DNA of 64,000 bases from Hygrocybe punicea (Eukaryota > Basidiomycota > Agaricomycetes > Agaricales > Hygrophoraceae): assembly GCA_963556145.1 (NCBI GenBank), contig OY744468.1:2728001-2792000 (forward strand). Reading direction: 5' to 3'. Shown here piece by piece: positions 1-8,843 of the stretch. Within the stretch, counting starts at the first letter, position 1. The number at the start of each line of letters is the position of its first letter. The position numbers and the translations under genes are program-made. The notes under the pieces were generated by a model. That model searched no databases, was not told the DNA's origin, and worked only from the letters and a program-made list of their open reading frames with translations.

Positions 1-585
1 GCAATTGTGGAAGTCCTGGAAGTCGTAAGGGTCGCTATGGAAATGGTTCGGTTTTTGGTACTGCAGACGGGTTTTGATGTCCTTTTTAAGCTCGAGATGG
101 AAGCCGTTCTCATACGCGATGTTGCGTTCTCGAGGAGAGATTTGACCCTTGTCTAAGAGGAATCCTGAGATCCAAATGAACTCGCGGTAATATTCGCCAA
201 GTTCGGCGTGGGTACGGATACCGTAAGCGGTTTGGGTGTGCGTAAGACGGTCGAGATCCGCCATAGTGTACCGGTGATCGTCTTCCGTGCCCGGGTATAG
301 CACGAGTACGCTCCTTTTGAATGCGGCATAATCGACGCCGGTCGCGCTAGGTAAACTTGCCCAAAGCTCATAGTCGCTAAGCGACGCGTAGCGCAGACTA
401 TGCTTGATGCATCCTGCGTCATTGAGAGCGGCATCGGCAGCAAGTATCTCGACTTCTTCGAAGAAGCGGTTTAAATTGAGCGGGTTCCCGTCGAAGGTCG
501 GGGCCGTGGAGTGACCGCGAGCGGGCATCTGTCGAGGAGTAACATGGGGAACGGTAGCAGTCGAGGATCCGGCTGTCGAAGTCAT
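1..585 (-). CDS. Gag (capsid) polyprotein, N-terminal part, Ty3/gypsy-like
   Basis: An open minus-strand frame of 195 codons from ATG at 585 to the window edge, without a stop. After a short S/T-rich leader comes the segment P-A-R-G-H-S-T-A-P-T-F-D-G followed by N-R-F-F-E-E-V-E, then Y-A-S-L-S-D-Y-E-L-W and a helical region with H-A-E-L-G-E-Y-Y-R-E-F. This resembles the retrotransposon gag capsid region common in basidiomycete gypsy elements, whose product packages the element's RNA. The frame is already open upstream of the ATG, back to a TAG next to the primer-binding site, and encodes a Ser/Thr/Pro-rich stretch without any ATG, so the true start could be non-AUG or lost. Confidence 0.7.
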   Translation of the reverse strand, partial: MTSTAGSSTATVPHVTPRQMPARGHSTAPTFDGNPLNLNRFFEEVEILAADAALNDAGCIKHSLRYASLSDYELWASLPSATGVDYAAFKRSVLVLYPGTEDDHRYTMADLDRLTHTQTAYGIRTHAELGEYYREFIWISGFLLDKGQISPRERNIAYENGFHLELKKDIKTRLQYQKPNHFHSDPYDFQDFHNC

Positions 586-1067
586 TGTGGGTGGAGGGCG
601 CTGAGATGTCGATGAAGCGGTTGTTGGGTGTACGATGAGCGGGTCGGGTAATGTGGACGATGACGGTGTGGACGAAGACGAAGATGGGGACAATGACGAT
701 GACGGAGTTTTCGATGTCGAGAGCGAAGACGTGGACGGGGGTTCTAACGAGGTCGAAGTCGGGGACGTAGGCGATGCGGGTGTCAAACTGAGATCGGATG
801 AATCGGGTGTAATGGTAATTATCGGTATATCGACCGATTCGAGACTGTCGGATAAAAGATATAGGGGGGTGCTTGACCCTGAGACGAGCGGGAGGTTGTT
901 ATGTCGAGCGAGGTGGTCGGGTACTAGCTGGAAGAAGTCGTCGTCGATTGTCGGGTCGAAGGCAGCTAAAGAGAGTTCTTGTTGAAGAGTTCTTCGAGGA
1001 AGATCTCGAAGACGACGGTCAGAGGGAGGGATACAGGAAGAGGAAGCTATGGTGGTGCTAGACTATT

Positions 1068-1084
1068 CCTCGCGGTGGGCTCCA
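1068..1084 (-). other. Candidate primer-binding site (tRNA primer complement)
   Basis: On the minus strand the LTR-like block ends in TTTACA, then TC, then TGGAGCCCACCGCGAGG. A TGG-starting stretch 0-3 bp after an LTR ending in CA is where a tRNA 3' CCA end primes reverse transcription. The matching tRNA was not identified. Confidence 0.5.
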
Positions 1085-1086
1085 GA

Positions 1087-1971
1087 TGTAAAGGCGAGGT
1101 CGGGGTGGCTGCGGAATAATAATCTTAAGCCTGTGGGGTCAGTGTAGAAGTGACTAGGAATAGTCTAACAAGCTTCAGTAAGATAATAGGATATAAAAGG
1201 TAAGAAGCCGCCGAGTAAACTACTGAAATATATCGAGGCCGGTCGAAGCCGACGAAGCCGACGATGTCGGGTACGGTGGGTCGGGTGTTGGGTGACGAGA
1301 AACGTAGAGATTAAGACAGTAGAAGGACGGGGAGAGCGTCGAGGAAACCGACGAGTAGTATTTGTAATGGATTTTACTGAGAGACTAATTCTCAGAGAGA
1401 GGAAACGGGGGAACTGGTTTCTTATTTTGAGACGGCGCTTGGGCACCGTTTTTATACTACAAATTTCTGTACCTAGATTCGGACAAGAGTCCTCGGCCGA
1501 TGAGAGGAAACAAAGGAGAATAAAAATGGGGAAGTAGGAAGAGCGTTGCGAGGCGATGATGACAGGGAAAATGGGTGGAAGATATAAAAACCGTAAAAGA
1601 TGCAAAATACTTTACTATATCCCCATAAGGGAGACGCTAGGCGTGAATAAGGCAAGTCCGATGTCGGGATCCCAGTCCGATGAGATCTATCTTTGATATT
1701 TGAAGTTCCACGAGTTTAGGAGATAGACCGACCAGGTACGTGAGCGGCCGTGCTAGTCGGTATGCATCGGGTTGCGTCGGGTTGCGTCAGGTTCGAGCGT
1801 AGATTGCTAGAGACGTCGGGTTCGAGCGGATTCGCTGGATATCGATGTTACGGCCTCAGAGGGTCGAGGACCCTCTACAACGACCAACTATGATATAACA
1901 CACAATATAGCACAAAAAATGGCAATGCCGAGCACATTCCACACCTTGCATCGGATTTTCGACCTGTAACA
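1087..1971 (-). repeat. Probable 5' LTR
   Basis: About 885 bp that on the minus strand begins TGTTACAGG and ends CCTTTACA, i.e. TGT...ACA termini, directly before the primer-binding site. It holds only short shadow ORFs. The outer (right) boundary is uncertain by some 10 bp because the neighbouring 44-bp-array tail appears to share the sequence GTAACATTGGG with the tail at about 48.2 kb. Confidence 0.55.
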
Positions 1972-1984
1972 TTGGGGGAGCCCA

Positions 1985-2815
1985 TGAGCTAAACCCCCAA
2001 TCCCAGTGGATGGGCCGAGATGGGCCGAGATATTATCCAGACCTATAGGATTGGATGGGCCGAGATGAGCCGAGATATTTCTGTCCCTTGGTATTGAATG
2101 GGCCCATAAAGTTAGAAATAAAGATTGCCCACTAGAATTGAATGGGCCGAGATGGGGTCAGATATGTATTTCCCACTGGCATGGGATGGACCGAGATGGG
2201 GTCCGATATTTATGTCCCATTACCATTGGATGGGCCGACATGGGGATGGATATTTATGTCCCACTGGCATTGGATGGGCCGAGATGGGGTGGGATATTTA
2301 TTCCCCAATTGCATTGGATGGGCCGAGATGGGGTGGGATATTTGTTTCCCACTGGCATTGGATGGGCCGAGATATTTGTTCCCCACTGGCATTGGATGGG
2401 CCGAGATGGGTGGGATATTTATTTCCCACTGGCATTGGATGGGCCGAGATGGGGTGGGTTATTTATTCCCCAATTGCATTGGATGGGCCGAGATGGGGTG
2501 GGATATTTGTTTCCCACTGGCATTGGATGGGCCGAGATGGGGTGGGATCTTTACTCCCCACTGGCATTGGATGGGCCGAGATGGGGTGGGATATTTATTC
2601 CCCAATTGCATTGGATGGGCCGAGATGGGTTCAGATATTTGTTCCCCACTGGCATTGGATGGGCCAAGATGGGGTGGGATATTTATTCCCCACTGGCATT
2701 GGATGGGCCGAGAGGGGGTTGGATATTTATTACCCACTGGCATTGGATGGGCCCAGCTGGGTGTGATATTTATTCCCCACTTGTATTTGATCCCACCCAT
2801 CTTCTTATCCAACCC
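1985..2815 (+). repeat. 44-bp-period tandem array 1, 3' of KDZ transposase 1
   Basis: Roughly 18 units, each with a core CATTGGATGGGCCGAGATGG followed by GGTGGGATATTTATT and a C-rich end; adjacent cores at 2312 and 2356 give a 44-bp period. The plus strand is open in all three frames only because the unit lacks stops and its length is not a multiple of 3. The outer units at 1985-2140 are homologous to the inverted sequence at about 48010-48190. From 2816 to 3046 the sequence is degenerate and I see no gene in it. Confidence 0.9.
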
Positions 2816-3046
2816 ATCTCGGACAAGCGGGCTATTTATGACACACTACGACAACATCGGCAGGATATTAGGTTCCCATTTCCATTGGATTGGCTGACAT
2901 GGGGGCACCAATCACGCTAGCCCGTCTACCATGTGTTGGATATTTATTGCCCAACAATATCAGATGTGCCTCATTGGACATGATGTTCATATGCAATGAG
3001 CATTAAATAAAACCAATATTTGACTCCGAAAGAAATTTGCCTGTTA

Positions 3047-6000
3047 CTATTCAAGAACATCCACTGGAAAACCCTTCTTCGCCGCTTCTGCAAATCTTTT
3101 CCACATTACAACTTGCTTCTCAGCATATGCGTGATGTCCCCTTCCCTGCCTTGAAGACTGCAGTGCTCGTCTCGCTCTTTCCTGCCACAGTCGTTGTTGA
3201 AACCTATACCATCTTATGGTAAACTTCATCTCTGCCAACACCGTTGTTTCCTCTTCCCCTGCTCTCTCTGCTCTAGCCTTCGCTCTCAACCAGTTCACTC
3301 TGTAAACTACTACAACTTCAATGGTGTATTGTGGTAGATCTCATTTGATAACTCACATTCTGACATCCAGTTGTCCTCCTGTTCCTTGTTCTGGTCACCC
3401 ATTCTCCAAAACCATGCCAATGCATCACTCTTTTGCCCAAATCTGTTTTCTTCCACAACATCTCCACTAAGCTTCAAATCCTCTCTACGAATTTCTTGGT
3501 AATGTGCCAATGTTTCGTTGTCCGCACCCAGGTTTACCAATGCCCTACGAGCTCGACCATAAGACCTCACACATTCACGCAAAGCCACATCTGCATGACG
3601 AATGGCTCCCCAAGTCCATGTCTTGGCCTTTTGTCCTTTGGCCTTCCTAATCCTTGTTCGATAAAGCAATGCTTTATGTCCCAGAGCAAAACGTATTTTC
3701 TCCAGGGACTTGTTAGCTTGTCCTTTTCGAAGCTCCATTTCTTGTGAAGCCATTTCAATCCATCCCACCCTTTTACATACCTCCTTTCCTATTTTAGAAG
3801 GCAAACTGATACGAGCGTTTTCTGCTAGGATAGGATCACAATCTTCTTCATAATCTGTTCCTTCCTCATCTGATGCGGAATCTTGTGAATCATCGGACAT
3901 GCCAACATCCAGGGATGTTTTATCCTTTTCCTCCCAATCCTCTTCCTCCACGTCATGCCCATTGAGTAGAAAGGTTGTCTTCCTCTGGAAGGCATCAATC
4001 CTGCTTTGTAACCGTTTTCGTCGATCCATAATCTTGTTTTGTTCCGCTATGGAAACGGCTTTTTTAAGCTTTCGCATATCATGAGTGAGATTGTCCCTGA
4101 AATTCAGAATTGTGAACAGGAAAGTGATGATATAATGTGAGGAACATACTGAGCTTGTTCAATATTTAGCCCGGACACTAACCAGGCCACTGCATTGGAA
4201 TCTCCTGCTTCCCCCTTGGCGTTCCTCCCCAATTTCAGACGTATTTCCGCCATAGTTGGTGCTACGAACTGTTCATTCATCACTACTATGGGGAGGAAAT
4301 ATCACTGACCTTGCTTCAAAGCAACTTGATAAATTTTCAGTGCATCCCCACGCTGTGATTCAGCGAAAGTTTGGCTTTCACTCCACTTTTTCACCAATTT
4401 GGGATCCAATGAACTTGACAAATCTTGATATGCCTCCTTGCTTTCTCGTTTGACCCTGATGGCTGTTTTATGTTTTGCTATCAACATTTTTACTGTTCAG
4501 AGGATGAGTATCAAACCAGGAGAAGGGTGATGGTTGTTGCTTACTCATTCCAACCAACTTTTTCCAGTTTGAATGTCTCATCATGTCATCCAAAATCTCC
4601 CGCCGGTGAGCCTTGCTCATGTACTTTGTGATGCGTGAGATCAACTCGATGATCGCCCACAGAGTTTCCATCTGTTCTCCATCCAGCTGCCCAGCACCAC
4701 GAATAAAGTTGGGTGAGAATTTTGGAAAGCAGTCGTCCTTGTGAGCATTTAAATGGAATTTTCCGATACCAAAGATCAATTCCATGGTAGGTGCATCCAA
4801 AAAACTACTCTGCTTCACACGTCTACCAAAATTCACCACCCACTCACATATCACATCATAGAACAAGAGAGCTTGCCGCATGCCTTCGGTGTTGTACTTG
4901 AGGGCTTCACATATTGAGTAGTCTATGTTCATTTGCCTGACGAGGATTTCAGGTCACGTCAAGGACATTCTGACCTGACCTCGTTACCTTTCACCCTTCT
5001 GAAAATCCACCATGCTGTGCGGAACGAAGCATCCATGCCTCGCACAGGCACAGGCACCAACCCCTGTGGATTCCAGGTTCTTATTGTTTGCATTGCTCTG
5101 GGTGACTGCTCTGTGCTTGGAACATGATGATTTCTAATGCAAGTTTGAGTTTGGAACCTAAGACCACAACAAATGAATTTTGCACCTGTTTGACCTCCAC
5201 GGCTTCCTTGATGTGCTCTTCATAGGAAGCTCTTTGCACAAAATACCCAGTTCCATTCGTAAGCTCCACATCATCGCCGGGATTCCTCATGTGCATGTGT
5301 TCCGCAGTAAAATTTCCATCCACCACGAGGCTTCTCCGATACAACCACCTGTGAAAATGTTACTTTCAATAAACATTGGCAGGTCCATTTTACTAACGGA
5401 TTAGGCAATTCCTTCCAGTTATCAGGGAGGTTGATGCCCGGCTGTGGGCATGCTGGGCAGAAGAAAGCGAGGTCGCCGTTGCCTGGTTCTTTGTCGGTGT
5501 CGTGGCCATAACCAAACCATTTCCGAACTTTGATGTCACGCCATTGCTGTGAGACCCTCATGAGCTCTCTATAGCGGTCCTATTTGACAGGTCCATTCCA
5601 CCATCACCATCCATAAATACAGCCTTTAAGATGGAGACTCACCGATACGGTGTCAGGAAAGGCATTATTTGTAAGCCGGCGCAGTTTTGAGTAGAAATTG
5701 TTGGCAGAAGTCTTACATTCAACCTGATCGACATGAAAGTAATCCAGGACTTGAAAGGTAAATGCTGAGCGAGGATGTTTGAATGTTGCCGGAAAGAGAC
5801 CGGTCTTGAACAATTGCCATTGTGGCTCGTCTTTTGACGGACAATGACACCAGCGAACACGGTGCCGGTGGATTCCGGAAATATCAACCATAACCAGCAC
5901 ACTGTCATCCGAGTTGTTATCATCATCTTCCTGGTTCAAGTCAACTAGCAGCTGATCATTCTCGATCTGTGACATCGAAGATGAGCCTTCCCCAACATCC

Positions 6001-6626
6001 TCCCAGACATCTTGAACGGAATTGGAGGGACATGGATCACCACCGTGCCCAAGATGCAAGCAGAATCCTATGTCATGTAATGAGGATGGGGTGAAGCAGC
6101 TTCCATTCCATGATTCGAGTTTGTGGAATGGAGTCCCCTGGTGGGAGATTCGACAACATTCTTTACAGAATAATGGACGACTGAGACAGCTCAAGCAGCG
6201 AATGGGGCCACCTTGCTTCTTGCAGATATGACAGGTGGCAGGAATAGGAGGAGCTTCCATGCTCAACATCTCCCTCAGATATTCGTTGCGAAGTGGAATC
6301 CACTCCCTGAGGTAACAATTTTGGGTCTGCCAATAATTCAGAGTGACTACAAAGCAGGTAAAGGAATAGCTGACATTGCCTTTCGCCGTCTTGCACTTTG
6401 GAGGTTGCGGTGTACCTGAGTCGGGAGGCACATCTGGGGACATGCTTTGCTGACGGTTTGAATCCAAAGGTGACTTTTTTGGACTGGATTTCTGTGGACT
6501 TTTGGGAAGCTCGCCTGCGACTGGTTTAGATACCCATTTTGTGCAATTTTTCATCTTTTTCTCAACAAAGATGACTTCTTGAGCTGTCCTCTTCTTCCCA
6601 TGTTTCTCTTTGGACAACTTGGGCAT
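3047..6626 (-). CDS. KDZ (Kyakuja-Dileera-Zisupton) family transposase 1 with CxC2 cysteine cluster
   Basis: Multi-exon minus-strand gene; the N-terminus aligns with KDZ transposase 2 at 59064 (both start M-P-K), which favours ATG 6626 over the in-frame ATG at 6689. Order: basic N-terminus; CxC2 cluster (CHICKK...CLSC...CKECC...H, about 6150-6260) with W-N-G-S-C-F; an acidic stretch; H-D-T-D-K-E-P-G-N-G-D with CPACPQPGINLP (about 5440-5500); then the transposase core with first Asp in VVDGNF (about 5316), second acidic motif ARHGCFVPH...VDFQKGER (about 5000) followed by N-x-D-Y-S, and the D-G-E-x-M-E-T-L-W-A motif (about 4670). A long helical C-terminal region ends at 3047. Introns are about 50-75 bp (for example 4937-4994). 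I found no in-frame stop in the joined exons. KDZ transposases are DDE-type enzymes that cut and join their own element's ends in the nucleus. Terminal inverted repeats were not recognised. Confidence 0.88.
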
Positions 6627-6680
6627 TGTTGGGAGGTGGTTGATGTTAAATTGGTTGATGTTTACAAATGGTTGATGTTG

Positions 6681-6764
6681 ATGTGACACGTGATGTGTGA
6701 TGTGTCACGTCCGACGAGTCGGCGTGACATGTCACATCATGGCTCTGAAACACATGTCACGTGC
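6681..6764. promoter_or_regulatory. Palindromic TGTCACG / CACGTG cluster upstream of KDZ transposase 1
   Basis: Contains two CACGTG hexamers, GATGTG/TGATGT direct repeats, and a near-perfect inverted repeat TGTCACG-t-CCGAC-ga-GTCGG-CGTGACA at 6703-6729. It lies within 60-140 bp of the KDZ start at 6626. The same word set sits 5' of several other genes here. Confidence 0.55.
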
Positions 6765-7199
6765 TCCCATCAACTCTTCTGCAGGTCTTATGGTTCGCAG
6801 CCATGCCTGACAATACTGACAACCACCTTGTTTTCTCATACCACCTTGTTTTCTCATACTTGCACAGATCAGTGTTACCCTGCCAGTATGGTCAACCAGA
6901 ATACCAGTCCCCACCTGCACCGGTGTGCACCAACCTTTGGAACGATGTTATATTATCCACCTTTGACCCCCTGGCATATACCAGGCGCAGTGCTTTTGCA
7001 GCATGCAAGCATGAACTTGAGACAACCAAGATCAGACCTCCCTTTCAGTGCCTAGATACGCAATTGAGATGCTCTCATTCCTGTTATTGCAACTCAAGGT
7101 GGACAATCTGAACTATAACCTGCTGATAGGCTGATGGCAATGTTACAAAAGTAATATTTCGTAAGTTCAGGACAAGGGTACATATTTTATGAATGATGT
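6765..7199. other. Intergenic, no gene recognised
   Basis: Short overlapping plus-strand ORFs (up to 121 codons) have no recognisable domain and no intron pattern. A 17-bp direct duplication (ACCACCTTGTTTTCTCAT, twice near 6821-6858) is the only structure seen. Confidence 0.5.
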
Positions 7200-8430
7200 T
7201 TACGCTGCTACATGTGCCGAGTTTTTAATACCCAATTCACGACATTTCACCTCTGGAATGATGGTACAAAACTCTTTCTGCTCAGACCACCCTGACAATT
7301 CTACATTTAGACGCTCCAAGACTTTCTTCCTGAGGAAATGAGCATAGCAAACTCGATCCCCACCACTCCAGTCCGTGACTTCGTGTCTGATGCTGTTGCC
7401 ACATAGGAAGACGCCAGTTCCGGGCCCGTAATCGAGCTGCAGTCCAAGGTCGGGCATATCAAGAGTGCAATCATGATAGTCTCCGATACCCAGGAGGAAG
7501 TCATACCAAGGTGGCATACCATTCCCATCACGATGTGCCAATGTCTTCCGGTTGATGATAACCACGATCCCAGTGAAATGGGATGTCCAGGATCCTGCAA
7601 CTTTAGCCGTCAGGTTGGCCGACCTAAGCTTGTCCAAAGCTTCGCTGCCAATTTGTTGCAGTGATGGATGAACCATAAAGAAGACCCGATTGATGAACGA
7701 TTCTACATCAGCTATTGAAGACATCCATTCTCCAGTACCCCGCTTAAGATGGTTCGCAGAAGGCTTCAAAGGGTCACTTGGTCTCTAAAATGTGAATGAG
7801 CCCAGCAACCGGAATGTTGGCGGATTTCGGAACTCACAGTATGAGCCTGTGCGAACCACCCTGCCGAATACTCATCACTTCCCGGCAGTAGATTCTGATC
7901 CACAGAATCAAAACGAAAATGTTTTGGGTCGACTCGCCAATTGACCTTCCCACTTGTTTGTTTACGATGAATCTTTTTTGAGCCGATGACTTGTATGCTT
8001 TCACTGCCATTCAGCATAACATCCTAATTTGTCTCTACTATTGAATTAAACCTCCTAGATCATGACATGACTTACAGCTTGCTGGGCTGATATCAACCCT
8101 GGAAGATACCAGATTATTATTCATCCACACATGTCCACCACTGTTGCGGGTCTATTCACCCTGCCGAGTTGGGGATTCGCGAACTTGCGCTGTAATTGGG
8201 CGATTGAGGCCAGGGTACCCAGGCCTTTTTTGACGCGGGTGGCGTAATCCTCGAGGTCCCACTGAATATAAACTACAATGGAGAAACAATTAGATTGGGC
8301 CATTGGAATCATCATGACTTACTCGGATTGAGCAGAGCTTCTGTGACGATCCGGGCAGCTCTTAGGTCATCTAATTGTTCACCTGCACCCAACTGGGCGC
8401 GGGTGACCAAAAGAAAACGTCGTCACAATC
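7200..8430 (-). CDS. TET/JBP-type Fe(II)/2-oxoglutarate dioxygenase, interrupted by one in-frame TGA
   Basis: Exons on the minus strand: 7200-7784, 7838-8023, 8077-8272 and an upstream exon ending near 8325; the first exon was not located. The last exon carries the double-stranded beta-helix signature: H-R-D-G-N-G (about 7530), then L-D-Y-G-P-G-T-G, then I-R-H-E-V with the distal His, then G-D-R-V-C-Y with the Arg that would hold 2-oxoglutarate. This is the pattern of the TET/JBP family, which oxidises 5-methylcytosine (TET) or thymine (JBP), and which is expanded in basidiomycetes next to KDZ transposons. Exon 8077-8272 has a TGA at 8121-8123 in frame, with readable protein on both sides (RPATVVDMCG / IIIWYLPG), so the copy may be inactive unless a different splice removes it. 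It is 5' of, and on the same strand as, KDZ transposase 1. Confidence 0.7.
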
Positions 8431-8593
8431 TGCATGCATTACATTCAGATTGGATGCCAAAGGATAAATTTAATAAATACCTTTTGCACAGACTTGGTGA
8501 ACCTCGCTTGCCAATGCGCCGCCGCGATTTTTGTGAGTTTTCATGCTTTGAGCCCATAGGTTTCGAGGAGACCATCTGGTAAAAAAGTCCTAT

Positions 8594-8702
8594 ACAACGA
8601 TACACGTCACACAACGATACACGTCAATAGAAACAAACAACGCGATCAGCACGAGATCACATGTGAAGAACGCGGTCACCTGCAAGCAAACAAGATCACA
8701 TG
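8594..8702. promoter_or_regulatory. CACGTCA/CACATG-rich region upstream of the TET/JBP gene
   Basis: A direct repeat CAACGATACACGTCA occurs twice at about 8595-8625, followed by GATCACATGTG and GATCACATGC. The words resemble the clusters upstream of the other module genes. It also overlaps whatever 5' exon of the TET/JBP gene remains unfound. Confidence 0.3.
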
Positions 8703-8788
8703 CTTTGGTTGATTGCCATAAAAGGTAGGCATGTCATCTTTCGCGACCTGATGCTTATCAGCCATCATCAACCACTAGTGGGGTGTGG

Positions 8789-8806
8789 GCCATTGCTTTG
8801 CATGGC
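8789..8806 (-). terminator. Helitron 3'-terminal hairpin
   Basis: Five-base-pair stem GCCAT/ATGGC with an 8-nt loop, 10 nt from the CTAG end at 8775-8778 as read on the minus strand. In Helitrons this hairpin acts as the transposition terminator. Confidence 0.55.
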
Positions 8807-8843
8807 ATGTTACTCGTCCCTTCTTTTAGCAAGAGAACACATA

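Larger units (their letters stand above)
1..1971 (-). mobile_element. Ty3/gypsy-like LTR retrotransposon, 5' end (truncated by window edge)
   Basis: Reading the minus strand, an LTR-like block (about 1971 to 1087) is followed after 2 bp by a TGG-starting primer-binding site, a leader, and the start of a gag ORF that runs off the left edge. The rest of the element (pol, 3' LTR) lies outside the window, so the two LTRs and the target-site duplication cannot be compared. The superfamily call rests on the gag sequence alone. The right boundary abuts the outer end of the 44-bp array, so the element seems to have inserted next to or into that array's tail. Confidence 0.7.

Noticed and set aside
635..985. 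Plus-strand Asp/Gly-rich ORF of 116 codons
   Set aside because: It is the complement of the Ser/Thr/Pro-rich open frame upstream of gag and has no independent support.
2125..2920. Long plus- and minus-strand ORFs (up to 260 codons) through array 1
   Set aside because: They only reflect a stop-free 44-bp unit read in rotating frames; several frames are open at once and no domain is present. The same holds for 46957-47984 and 62549-63974.
6690..7111. Plus-strand ORFs of 121 and 116 codons between KDZ 1 and the TET/JBP gene
   Set aside because: They overlap each other and the promoter-like region, with no recognisable domain.
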